Shown here: positions 23,353 to 34,826 of the stretch, piece after piece
How the letters are laid out: the number at the start of each line of letters is the position of its first letter
Numbering within the stretch: position 1 is the stretch's first letter
Source: Hygrophila difformis
Lineage: Eukaryota > Streptophyta > Magnoliopsida > Lamiales > Acanthaceae
DNA: 64,000 bases
Direction of reading: 5' to 3'
NCBI GenBank assembly: GCA_030278955.1
Contig: JAOANR010000009.1
Location: forward strand, 39,952,945 to 40,016,944
Program-made: the position numbers and the translations under genes
The notes under the pieces: generated by a model
The model's database searches: none
What the model saw: the letters and a program-made list of their open reading frames with translations, nothing else
What the model was told of the DNA's origin: nothing

Positions 23353-26076
23353 TGTAACACCCGAGAAAAACAAATTCAAATTGTTGTAAACTACGTCATG
23401 ACTTGATCCCTTCACATGGTATGTAGGCAGCTTGGAACTAATTTCTAAGTTCAGTCACAAATTAAATCACAAATTAAATCACAAGATCAATCGCAAGGAC
23501 GATAGGAGGAGTTGGAACTAATTTAAACTAGAGTAATTAGGGCACGGAAATGTTACGAGCGATAAGCCGAACTCGTAACAAGGTTAAGGTAAAGATTCCG
23601 AACCGGAGACGACCCGAGGAATCGAGCTAACATGTAGAGGGTAGAAAACCGATAGAGAAAAGAAAAAAAGACCCGACGGACCACGCGGACCGCCGAACCG
23701 GCCGGCCCGCGCCCGCCGCGCGCCGCCGCGCGGAAGGCGGAGTCGCGACTCCAGGCTGGTCGCGCGTGCTCCCGGCAAAAGCTATAGGTGCGCGTCACCA
23801 GCGCGCCAGAGGTGCAGAAGGTGTAAACTTTCCTTCCATGGAGATTTTCTTGCCAAAATTAACATCCCCTTCGATGGTAATCGGATCTCAGCCATAGGGG
23901 AAGCTTAAGAACGACCTAGGGGCGCCCCCTCCCCATATTTTCAGAAAACCAAACCCTAAACATTCCCAAACTTCCTCTCCAAGCCAAAACTCATCCGAAC
24001 TCACTTTCCGGCGAGTATTCCGGCGACGACGGGATGACCGGGACAAGCCCCTGACTTATAGACTTTTGGTAAGCTATGGTATAATGTTTTAGTTTGTCCA
24101 TAAAACTTAGAAACTCGAAATCTAACACTTTTCCTTTGCTACGATTTCACGTCGGAAAACGAACAAAAAACGATCGGAGAAGTTGGCCGTTCGTCGCAAC
24201 CCTAGGACGTCCAGAAACCCTTTCCAGCGACCCCAATCTCTAACTAAGTAAGTTAAGACCTTACTCACAAATTTTTGTGGCTTACTGTTGTTTAAAACTC
24301 GAGATCTAGACCCGTAACAAAAATCGATTTTCAAAAACTCTATTTTCGTCCAATTTCAAAAACTCGCTTAAAACTCGACCTTCGGGAATTCAAACCGAAA
24401 AATTTTAAACATAGATTTTGTTCCTAAGACTTTAATCTATCTTGTGTCCAATTTTCAGCCATTGACATTAAGATTTGCTACTCCAAATCTCGCCTTAAAC
24501 TTTCTGTGACAAACCAAACGTTTGAAACTGTTGACAGATTTTCTTATTTGACTTGATGCATGTTTTTCACCCGTTTTTAGAATGAGTCAACTTTGCATTT
24601 CTAAACAAAAGTTGTAGATAATTGTGTCTAGATTATGCATATAAAATTTCATGGATTTTGGTGTTCATTTGGTATGTCAAATTGGTCGAATTTCTGAACT
24701 GTTTTAAAACCCCTTTGGAGTCCGCGCGTGAACAGTGTGTTGTGGTCGATTTTTGAGCATCTAAAATTCATTATTTCTAAATTCTTAAAACATGAAAGTT
24801 GTTCATAAATGTGTTGTGCATCTCCTGTAAAAATTTCGGATCAATTGGCTTTGAAATGAAGTTTTAATCGGCGTCGCACGAACCTGTGACGAATTCGGAT
24901 TTTGAGACAGAAATTATCTTTTGTAAAGAACTCAAATATTGACTCACTTCGAAACCTTATTTCCAATAACTTAAAACATAAAAGTTGTTTGTGAGTGTGT
25001 TTCTGTAAATTTTAGAATTTTTAGTGCAAAGATGAATTTTTAATTAAGAAAGGCGTAAACTGCGTCGAATCGGATTTTTCGAACTTGAGAACACTCGAAC
25101 TATGAAACGTGATATCGAATATTTTGACAGCATTGAAATACGAACTTCAAAAAATCCCGTTCACTAGGCTGAGCCGCTCTTCATGCTATCATTATCTTTG
25201 AGACTGCCTCGGTAGTGGTCTCCTTACTATCTGAGATTGCCTCGTTAGTGATCTCGCGCGCTGTGTTTTGGATCGCCTCGTTAGTGGTCCTACTATCTTT
25301 TGAGACTGCCTCGTTAGTGGTCTCCCATTGTTGTGGACTGCCTTGTTAGTGGTCCTATGTTGAGATTGCCTCGTTAGTGATCTCCCGGTATGGTGTCCTC
25401 TTCTTAGTTTGCGAGATAAAATATAAAAGACTTGTGTGAGTGTTAATTATGCTTAAATCTTTTTTACCATGTTTTTAAATTATGCATTTAAATTACGCTC
25501 TTAAATTATGCTTTTAAATTCCGCTTTTAAATTAAGTCTTTTAAATTATGCATTTTCGTCGTGAATAAATTAATCATGTTTTTCCGCTGCGAATAAAATA
25601 TTGATTTTTAAATTAACACATGAGAAGTGTAATCTTTAGTTTAAACACATGTAACCCCTTAAATTGTTAGTTAGGGAATAACTTACTCGGTATATTTCTA
25701 TACTGATAAACCGTTGTCATTTTTCTTTTACAGAGTATGTCGAGTGACGCATGCATATGCAGTTGGGGGAAACCATTTATGGACATTTTTAAATTCTGCA
25801 TCGTACTGTTTTACCGGGTCTGTTAAACCCGAGGATTTGGCCATGCTGGCCTTGATTACTTTCCGCTGCATTTACTCTATTTTCGCGCATGATGATTATT
25901 ACTATCGTATTTTGAATTAAGTATTATTAATTTCCGGACTCAATTGTTGAAATGTTTTTAAATCTTTTACATACCCATAAGCTTTGCATTTCCTTAGTGA
26001 GCTCGGAAAGCCGTGTCTTGCTAGGGAGATGTGGCGGTGACATCCCGGCCTGGGTTATCAAAACCGGGGTGTTACA
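23353..26076 (+). repeat. 5' LTR of element C
   Basis: 2724 bp, TGTAACACCC to GGGTGTTACA. It differs from the 3' copy by a few percent by eye, including several small indels. It contains a GC-rich patch near 23690-23790 and six hairpins at 25200-25384. Frames on either strand are chance. Confidence 0.92.
25200..25384 (+). repeat. Array of six hairpins in the 5' LTR of C
   Basis: Stems in order: GAGAC/GTCTC, GAGAT/ATCTC, GGAT/GTCC, GAGAC/GTCTC, GGAC/GTCC, GAGAT/ATCTC, each around the 13-base loop TGCCTCGTTAGTG. Loop variants are one CGGTAG and one CTTGTT. The stems are undamaged. Confidence 0.85.
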
Positions 26077-26079
26077 AGT

Positions 26080-26095
26080 TGGTATCAGAGCCCGG
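26080..26095 (+). promoter_or_regulatory. Primer binding site of element C (initiator Met tRNA)
   Basis: TGGTATCAGAGCCCGG lies three bases after the LTR. The leader from here to 26423 is AT-rich with no gene and ends in a purine-rich GGGAAAAGGGGGAG stretch near 26317. Confidence 0.88.
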
Positions 26096-26423
26096 AAAAT
26101 TTTTAAAGCTATTACTATTATTTTAAATCATTATTTTTAAAACCCAAGTATTATTTTTAAATTATTTATTTTGACTACTAGTATTATTTTAGCCCAAAAG
26201 CTTATATTTTTACATAGCCCAAATTCTTAGCCAAAGAAATATTAAATTTTTTGGCCCAACTTTTATTCTTACCCATGTAGTAGATTTTAAAATACATGGA
26301 TAGATTACATTTTAAATGGGAAAAGGGGGAGTTGCACTTGCATGTTGCATATAGATTTAAATTCGTGCATAACTAATCTTGCCTAAAACATATTCTAACC
26401 TTAACCTACCTTGTTAACAATAG

Positions 26424-26951
26424 ATGGCCGCACCAAACGTGAACATGATCAACCTACTAATGAGGTTGATTGAAGCATACCTCGAATCCCCTCAAAACGT
26501 GAACAACTTCAGACTAAGGGTAGAACAAATGGAGGCTAACCTGGGCCACCTAACTAATCTGGGCCAAGCAGGGCATCAAGATATAACCCAACTCCAAATT
26601 CAGATCAACGAACTCCAGACCCGCGAGACCAAGCTTCGGACCCAGATTGACGACGTAGAGACCCAAGCAGGGGTCTTGGGACATCAACTGCTTCATCTGA
26701 AGGATGATCTGCTTCCACCTGCCCCTCTCAACCCGGGAACTCCTCCTGTAGCTAGCCCCGTTGTTGATCCTGTCGCTATCCCTGCAGCCGTCCAAACTCC
26801 AGTTGTCGTCGTTGATCCTACTCCAGCTGCTGGGCCCAATTGGCCAGCAAGCCCAGTGTTCCATGGGCCCCTTGGCACGGGCACCGTCGAGGATTCGAGT
26901 GATGAGGATGACCCCATGGAGGACCCGACCACCTATCCTCCCCAGGCTTAG
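26424..26951 (+). CDS. Extra ORF upstream of gag-pol: acidic coiled-coil protein
   Basis: It encodes 175 aa from ATG 26424 to TAG 26949-26951, uninterrupted although the gag-pol of the same element is broken. Residues about 5-95 are heptad-rich and predicted coiled coil (for example EANLGHLTNLGQAGH, then QLQIQINELQ). Next come a DDLLPP motif, a Pro/Ala/Val-rich linker and an acidic end (SSDEDDPMEDP). I do not recognise the protein. Element D has a clear homologue at the same place (58969-59304) with the EANL, NL, QL and DDLLPP landmarks and the acidic tail. It has no zinc finger, protease or enzyme motif. It could be a structural or regulatory accessory protein; that is inference from position and conservation. 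Confidence 0.7.
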   Translation: MAAPNVNMINLLMRLIEAYLESPQNVNNFRLRVEQMEANLGHLTNLGQAGHQDITQLQIQINELQTRETKLRTQIDDVETQAGVLGHQLLHLKDDLLPPAPLNPGTPPVASPVVDPVAIPAAVQTPVVVVDPTPAAGPNWPASPVFHGPLGTGTVEDSSDEDDPMEDPTTYPPQA

Positions 26952-27375
26952 AGATCTTTGCTACATTATTCCTATTGTTCTCATTTTCTATTTTCCCGAA
27001 CTATTCTTAGCATTTTGATTCCTATCGCTTGTACCGAATAAAGTTCCCTATTAAGCAATAACGTTCACAAGCATCTATTATATGCGCAGTCTTTACGTTT
27101 TATTTCATTGAAACTCAACAGACCAAGGGAACAAGACAACAATAAACAAGCAACATACGCACAACAAATCGGCAAAGTACCTAGAGCCCTAAATCCTAAA
27201 ACTCAGGGTCTCAACGTTTCAACCTTTACACCCTTAACATAAATGACTGAACGAATAGATACAAATCTTAACCAACTATTAGTAGGCATCGCTCAATTTA
27301 GCAAAACATTCTCTCCCAACACTCCATCAAACCCCCAGAACTCTAAACCTACTTGTGCTCGTAGGTGATAACAAG
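26952..27375 (+). other. Spacer between the extra ORF and gag-pol in C
   Basis: About 420 bp with no recognisable coding sequence. Ribosomes would have to pass or bypass the extra ORF to reach the gag-pol ATG at 27376, so splicing, reinitiation or an internal entry site would be needed. Confidence 0.5.
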
Positions 27376-30300
27376 ATGGCACCTAGAGGACGAGCAAGGA
27401 CCTTCCCTACCACCCCCAACACCCACGACACACCAGGACAACCCAATGAGCAGGCACCTAACGTTGAGGCGCCAAACCCAGCAGGCCCGATGCCCAACTT
27501 TGCGGAAGGGCGAATGAGGAACATGGAGGAATTACTGATCGCACTGGGCAATGCTTACGTTAACCAGGGCGGAGCTGCCGCGGCACCACCGCCGGAAGCA
27601 AGGATCAATTACTTGGCTTCGGTAAACCCCTACCGACCTCCCTACTATGTAGGGGAGGAAGATCCATCTAAGCTCAAGGAATGGTTGAGGACTTTTGACA
27701 AATTACTGAATGCGGTGAGATGCCCGGAAGGGGAGAAGGTTCACGTGGCTTCGTACTATCTAGGTGGCAAGGCCGATGAATGGTGGCAAGCTACTCAGGG
27801 GAAACTTGGCAAAGACGATGAACCGTACTCGTGGAACGAGTTCATGGAGTTACTCCGGGAGCATTTCTACCCAATGAGTACTAAGGCAGCACTGTACGAA
27901 GAGTTCTCGTCTCTGAAGTAGGGGGAAAAATCTGTTCAAGAATACTATGCTCGGTTTAAGGAGCTGGTGAGATTTGCGCCTCGGATGGTACCCACAGACG
28001 GGGAGAAGGCGCAGAAATTCGAAATGGGGTTGAACTTGTCAATTCGGGAGGTGATCACCGGGGTTAACTACCCGGACTTACAAGCTGTCTACGACCGTGC
28101 GGTGGCAGTCGCACGAGTACAAAAGCTAAAGAGAAAGACTGCAGGAGAATCTAGCCGAGGGGTACAAGGACCAGACAAAAGAAACCGGGACAATAGGACG
28201 GGCAACACTACTGGTGGGGACAACTTTCGGCGAGGGCCGAATGGGAATGTTCAGAACAAAAATGGTCGGAATTTCAACCAAGGAGGATGAGTGCCACCCT
28301 GTCCGAGGTGCAGCAGGCCGCACCTGGTGAGGAGATGTCCTCAGGTGGGCGAATGTTTCCGTTGCGGCCGCATGGGCCATAGGAGGGAGGAATGTCGAAC
28401 CCGACTCGAGAACATCACAAAGAGAGAAGATTTGGTCATTGGACCCAATGAGTCGTTCAATCAAGGAGGCAGGAACGGCAAAAATCAAGGATATCGGCCC
28501 CCTCCAAACCCGAACCAGCGCCCTCCGAACCAGCAACAAAACGTAAATCCGAATCAGAACCAGCCGGCCAATCAAGGGAGGCCGATGGGAAGGTTGAACG
28601 TGATCAACCAGGCTGACATACCTGCGCAGGGTGATGTGGTGGCATGTACTTTTCATGTCCTAAGTACTCCGCTTAGAGTTTTATTTGATTCCGGAGCCAG
28701 TTGTTCCATACTATCTTCGAGAGTTGTAGCTGAACTAGATCTACCTAAGTGCGAAATGATTAGCTTAGGAATCCAACTGCCTTCGGAGAAGTAATAGCCT
28801 GCTCTAAGCGTCATAACGGAATACCTGTGGTAATAAAAACGTAGAGTTTTTCGCAAACTTGGTAGAGTTTGACGTCAGAGACTTCGACGTCATACTAGGG
28901 ATGGATTGGCTAACCCGTTATAAGGCCGTGATCGAATGCCAAAAGCAAAGGATTACACTGTCAAAGTGTAGGGGGAGGAAAGTCATCTTCTACTCCCAAC
29001 CCCCTAAGAAGTCTAACAAAATAGTCAACGCCCTCAAGTTATGTAGCTTAGTGCGGAAGGGTTACGCGCTATATGCATGCTACATTCACAACCTGGAAGC
29101 TGAAGGAGTCAAGATAGACGACATCCCCGTGGTGAGGGAATACCCAGATGTGTTCCCTGAGGATGTTCCCGGTATGCCACCCAAGAGAGATCTTGAATTC
29201 ACAATAGACGACATTCCGGGGACGGAGCCTGTTTCGAAAGCTCCTTACCGCATGGCGCCACTGGAAATGAAGGAACTAAAGGAGCAACTCGAGGAGTTGC
29301 TAGAGAAGGGATACATCAGACCGAGCATGTCTCCATGGGGAGCACCGGTCTTGTTCGTCAAGAAGAAAGACGGAGGGTTACGACTGTGCATCGACTACAG
29401 AGGACTCAATCAAGTCACCGTCAAGAACAAGTACCCGTTGCCCCGGATCGAAGATTTGTTCGACCAACTAAAGGGGGCTACGGTATTCTCAAAGATCGAC
29501 TTACGCTCGGGGTATCATCAATTGAGGATCGCCGAAAAGGACATCCCAAAGACGGCGTTCAGGAGTCGCTATGGACACTACGAGTTCACGGTGCTATCCT
29601 TTGGGCTAACGAACGCCCCAGCAATGTTCATGAATCTCATGAATAACGTATTTCGAGAATTGTTAGATCAATGCGTGGTGGTGCTCATAGATGACATCTT
29701 GATCTACTCAAAAGGTGAAGAGGAACATTCCGAGCACTTACACAAAGTGCTAGGGATCTTACGAGTGAACCAACTGTATGGTAAACTGTCCAAGTGCGAC
29801 TTCTGGTTAAGGGAAGTGGCATTTCTCGGGCATATAGTATCCGCCAACAGAGTGGCAGTAGACCCAGCAAAGATCTCGGCAGTGACCGAGTGGGTGCCAC
29901 CGAAGAATCCAACGGAGATAAGAACCTTTCTTGGACTGGCGGGTTACTATAGGCGATTTGTAAAGGACTTCTCGAAGATCGCCCGCCCGTTGACTCAACT
30001 GTTGAAGAAAGGGACGAAGTACGACTGGACCAACGAGTGTGAAGCCGCATTCCAGGATCTGAAGAAAAGACTTACCACAGCGCCAGTATTGACATTACCA
30101 TCAGAGGATGGAGACTTCGAGGTGTACAGTGACGCCTCGAAGGAGGGATTGGAATGCGTGCTAATGCAAGATCAAAAGGTTATAGCGTACGCATCGCGCC
30201 AACTAAAACCACACGAGGAAAACTACCCGACGCACGACCTGGAGTTGGCCGCGGTCGTGTCCGCCTTAAAGATTTGGAGACACTATCTCTATGGGCGAAG

Positions 30301-32050
30301 GTGTCGAATGTTCACCGACCATAAGAGCCTCAAGTACATATTCACGCAAAAAGAGCCGAATTTGAGGCAGAGGAGATGGCTAGAACTAATTAAGGATTAT
30401 GACTTGGAGATCGCGTACCACGAAGGAAAGGCCAACGTCGTGGCCGACGCGTTGAGTCGAAAGACTCAACATGTCACGAACTCACTTGTGATACCGGCCG
30501 AATTGTACAAAGACTTGGCGAAATTGAGTCTAGAGCTGGTGCACCCTGGCACGGGAACCGAGGTCGTCAACATGATGGTAGTGGGACAGACCATATTCGA
30601 TGAGATACGACTCGTCCAACCGGGTGACGAGAAGTTGGAAGAAATAAGGAGGGGCATTGCCGAAGGAAATGCAATGGATTTCAAAATTCATGAGGACGGA
30701 AGCATCCGCTTTAAGGGAAGGTGGTGTATACCACGGAAATCCGCGGATCTGAAGAAGAAGGTGATGGAGGAGGGCCATAACACCCCCTACTCGGTTCACC
30801 CCGGAGGGGACAAGCTGTACAAGGACTTGAAGAAGAACTATTGGTGGCCGAACATGGAGAGAGAGGTGGCCGAGTTTGTGGCGAGATGCCTTACCTGCCA
30901 GAAGATCAAGGCAGTACGACACAAACCCCTAGGACTAATGCAAACATTGGAGATCCCAAGCTGGAAATGGAATAGCATCTCAATGGATTTTGTTTCGGGG
31001 TTACCACGCTCACCGAAGGGGATGAATAAAATCTGGGTGATCGTGGATAGATTGACAAAAGCCGCCATATTTATCCCAATGAAGGATACTTGGTCGATGG
31101 ACCAATTGGCAAGAGCGTATGTCGACAATGTGGTACGCCGGCATGGAGTACCACACGACATCATCTCAGATAGAGACAGCAGATTTGTCTCTCAATTCTG
31201 GACCAAACTGCAGGAAGCTCTCGGTACGCAAATAAAGATGAGTACCGCGTTCCATCCCATGACGGATGGGAAGACGGAGCGAACGATCCAAACGCTGGAG
31301 GACATGCTGCGGGCCTGCGTGCTAGAATTTAAGGGGAATTGGGAAAATCATCTACCTCTGATAGAGTTCTCCTACAACAACAGTTACCATGCTAGCATCG
31401 GCATGGCACCCTTCGAGGCACTGTATGGACGTAGGTGCCGAAGTCCCTTAAGCTGGGAATAGAACGATAAGGCGGTAATAGTGGGACCACAACTTGTTGA
31501 GGACATGGCTCAACAAATCAAGGTCATCCAAGGAAAGATGAAAGCCGCTCAGGACCGGCAAAAGAGTTACGCGGACGTGAGACGGAAAGACTTGGAATTT
31601 CAAGTCGGCGATAAAGTCATACTGAAGGTATCACCAATGAAGGGTGTGATGCGCTTCGGCAAGCGAGGAAAACTGAGCCCACGGTACATAGGACCATATG
31701 AAGTCCTGGAAAGAGTGGGAAATCTCGCATATCGGCTACCGTTGCCACCACAGTTTGCTCGTGTTCACGACGTATTCCACGTCTCCCAATTGAAGAAGTA
31801 TGTGCACGATCCGACCCATGTACTCCAACCGGAAGAAATTGAATTTGAGGATGACTTGAGTTACGAGGAAGTTCCGGTGCGAATACTTGACACGAAGGAG
31901 AGAGTAACGAGGAATAAGACCGTGAGAATGGTCAAGGTCCTTTGGTCCAACCACGAGACGGAGACGGCAATGTGGGAGTTGGAGGCCGACATGAAACAAC
32001 GTTATCCTACCCTCTTTCAAGATGAACCGGCCACAGTTATGGGGACATAA
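27376..32050 (+). pseudogene. Element C gag-pol-chromodomain polyprotein, five lesions
   Basis: The start is ATG 27376 (MAPRGRARTF), matching the start in element D. Order: gag capsid (about 27600-28130), knuckles CPRCSRPHLVRRC and CFRCGRMGHRREEC (28297-28400), protease DSG near 28690, and RT (YRGLNQV near 29395; LIDDIL near 29690). Then RNase H, integrase (CLTCQK near 30892; DRDSRF near 31170) and a C-terminal chromodomain (about 31870-32000). Lesions: TAG at 27919-27921, TGA at 28288-28290, single-base losses near 28790 and 28840, and TAG at 31460-31462. The 867-residue frame 28859-31462 is the longest intact piece and keeps RT and integrase catalytic residues. It ends at TAA 32048-32050, inside a stem-loop. 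Confidence 0.92.
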
Positions 32051-32073
32051 CTGTATTCTTAAGGGGGGGAGGA
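32033..32073 (+). promoter_or_regulatory. Stem-loop and polypurine tract of element C
   Basis: 32033-32054 forms a perfect nine-pair stem, ACAGTTATG with CATAACTGT, around loop GGGA. The gag-pol stop codon sits in the 3' arm. The purine run AAGGGGGGGAGGA (32061-32073) follows and primes plus-strand synthesis next to the 3' LTR. Nineteen bases separate the stem from the LTR. Confidence 0.8.
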
Positions 32074-34821
32074 TGTAACACCCGAGAAAAATAAATTCAA
32101 ATTGTTGTGAACTACGTCATGACTTAATCCCTTCACAGGGTACGTAGGCAGCTTGGAACTAATTTCTAAGTTCAGTCACAAATTAAATCACAAATTAAAT
32201 CACAAGATCAATCGCAAGGACGATAGGAGGAGTTGGAACTAATTTAAACTAGAGTAATTAGGGCACGGAAATGTTACGAGCGATAAGCCGAACACGTAAC
32301 AAGTTTAAGGTAAAGATTCCGAACCGGAGATGACCCAAGGAATCGAGCTAACACGTAGAGGGTAGAAAACCGATAGAGAAAAGAAGAAAAGACCCGACGG
32401 ACCACGTGGATCGCTGAACCGGCCGGTCCGGTCGGCCCGCGCTCGCCGCGCGGCCACTGCGCGGAAGGCGGAGTCGCGACTCCAGGCTGGTCGCGCGTGC
32501 TCCACGCGGCAAAAGCTATAGGTGCGCGTCACCAGCGCGCCAGAGGTGCAGAAGGTGTAAACTTTCCTTCCATGGCGATTTTCTTGCCAAAATTAACATC
32601 CCCTTCGATGGTAATCGGATCTCAGCCATAGGGAAAGCTTAAGAACGACCTAGGGGCGCCCCCTCCCCATATTTTCAGAAAACCAAACCCTAAACACTCC
32701 CAAACTTCCTCTCCAAGCCAAAACTCCTCCGAACTCACTTTCCGGCGAGTATTCCGGCGACGACGGGACGACCGGGACAAGCCCCTGACTTCTAGACTCT
32801 TGGTAAGCTATATTATAATGTTTTAGTTCGTCCATACAACTTAGAAACTCGAAATCTAACCCTTTTCCTTTGCTACGATTTCACGTCGGAAAACGAACAA
32901 AAAGCGATCGGAGAAATTGGCCGTTCGTCGCGACCCTAGGACATCCGGAAACCCTTTCTAGCAAACCCCAATCTCTAACTAAGTAAGTTAAGACTTTACT
33001 CACAAATTTTTGTGCTTTATTGTTGTTTAAAACTCGAGATCTAGACCCATAACAAAAATCAATTTTCAAAAACCCTATTTCGTCCAATTTAAAAAACTCG
33101 CCTAAAACGCGACTTTCGGGAATTCAAACCGAAAAATTTTCAACATAGATTTTGTTCCTAAGACTTTAATCTATCTTGTGTCCAAATATCAGCCATTGAC
33201 ATTAAGATTTGCTACTCCAAATCTCGCCGTAAACTTTCTGTGACAAACCGAACGTTTGAAACTGTTGACAGATTTTCTTATTTGACTTTATGCATGTTTT
33301 TCACCCGTTTTTAGAATGATTCAACTTTGCAATTCTAAACAAAAGTTGTAGATAATTGTGTCTAGATTATGCATATAAAATTTCATGGATTTTGGAGTTC
33401 ATTTGATATGTCAAATTGGTCGAATTTCAGAACTCTTTCAAAACCCCTTTGGAGTCCGCGCGTGAACAGTGTGTTGTGGTCGATTTTTGAGCATCTAAAA
33501 TTCATTATTTCTAAATTCTTAAAACATGAAAGTTTTTCATTAATGTGTTGTGCATCTCCTATAAAAATTTCAGATCAATTGGCTTTGAAATGAAATTTTA
33601 ATCGGTGTCGCACGAACCTGTGACGAATTCGGATTTTGAGACAGAAATTATCTTTTGTAAAGAACTCAAATTTTGACTCACTTCGAAACCTTATTTACAA
33701 AAACTTAAAACATGAAAGTTGTTCGTGAGTGTGTTTTCGAACTACTGTGTAAATTTCAGATTTTTTAATGTAAAGATGAATTTTTAATGAAGAAAGGCGT
33801 AAACTGCGTCGAATCGGATTTTTCGAACTTGAGAAAACTCGAACTATGAAACGTGATATCGAATATTTTGACAACATTGAAATACGAACTTTCAAAAAAT
33901 CCCATTCACTAGGCAGAGCCGATCTTCATGCTATCATTATCTTTGAGACTGCCTCGTTAGTGGTCTCCTTACTATCTGAGATTGCCTCGTTAGTGATCTC
34001 GCGCGCTGTGTTTTGGATCGCCTCGTTAGTGGTCCTACTATCTTTTGAGACTGCCTCGTTAGTGGTCTCCCATTGTTGTGGACTGCCTCGTTAGTGGTCC
34101 TATGTTGAGATTGCCTCGTTAGTGATCTCCCGGTATGGTGTCCTCTTCTTAGTTTGCGGGATAAAATATAAAAGACTTGTGTGAGTGTTAATTATGCTTA
34201 AATCTTATTTACCATGTTTTTAAATTATGCATTTAAATTACGCTCTTAAATTATTCTTTTAAATTCCGCTTTTAAATTAAGTCTTTTAAATTATGCATTT
34301 TCGTCGTGAATAAATTATTCATGTTTTTCCGCTGCGAATAAAATATGGATTTTTAAATTAACGCATGAAAAGTGTAATCGTTAGTTTAAACACATGTAAC
34401 CCCTTAGATTGTTAGTTAGGGATTAACTTACTCGGTATATTTTTATACTGATAAACCGTTGTCATTTTTCTTTTACAGAGTGTGTCGAGTGACGCATGCA
34501 TATGCACTTGGGGGAAATCATTTATGGACATTTTTAAATTCTGCATCGTACTGTTTTATCGGGTCTGTTAAACCCGAGGATTTGGCCATGTTGGCCGTGA
34601 TTACTTTCCGCTGCATTTACTCTATTTTCGCGCATGATGATTATTACTATCGTATTTTGAATTAAGTATTATTAATTTCCGGACTCAATTGTTGAAATGT
34701 TTTTAAATCTTTTACGTACCCATAAGCCTTGCATTTCCTTAGTGAGCTCGGAAAGCCGTGTCTTGCTAGGGAGATGTGGCGGTGACATCCCGGCCTGGGT
34801 TATCAAAACCGGGGTGTTACA
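32074..34821 (+). repeat. 3' LTR of element C
   Basis: 2748 bp with the same termini as the 5' copy, followed by the TAGGA duplication. Six hairpins at 33945-34129 match the 5' copy in order and stem sequence. No gene is present. Confidence 0.92.
33945..34129 (+). repeat. Array of six hairpins in the 3' LTR of C
   Basis: Same order of stems as 25200-25384 (GAGAC, GAGAT, GGAT, GAGAC, GGAC, GAGAT with partners), with all six loops TGCCTCGTTAGTG or its C-initial form. Array length is 185 bp in both LTRs. Confidence 0.85.
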
Positions 34822-34826
34822 TAGGA

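Larger units (their letters stand above)
23353..34821 (+). mobile_element. Ty3/Gypsy chromovirus C, full structure, coding-dead
   Basis: Two LTRs (23353-26076 and 32074-34821), primer binding site 26080, extra ORF 26424-26951, gag-pol 27376-32050 and polypurine tract 32059-32073. TAGGA flanks it on both sides (23348-23352 and 34822-34826). It inserted into the Sirevirus gag, so it is the younger of the two. It resembles element D in gene order and protein sequence. The C-terminal chromodomain and gag style fit the Tekay/Del lineage of chromoviruses. Confidence 0.93.

Noticed and set aside
28126..28656. Minus-strand 176-residue frame in element C
   Set aside because: Antisense shadow of the gag zinc-knuckle and linker region.
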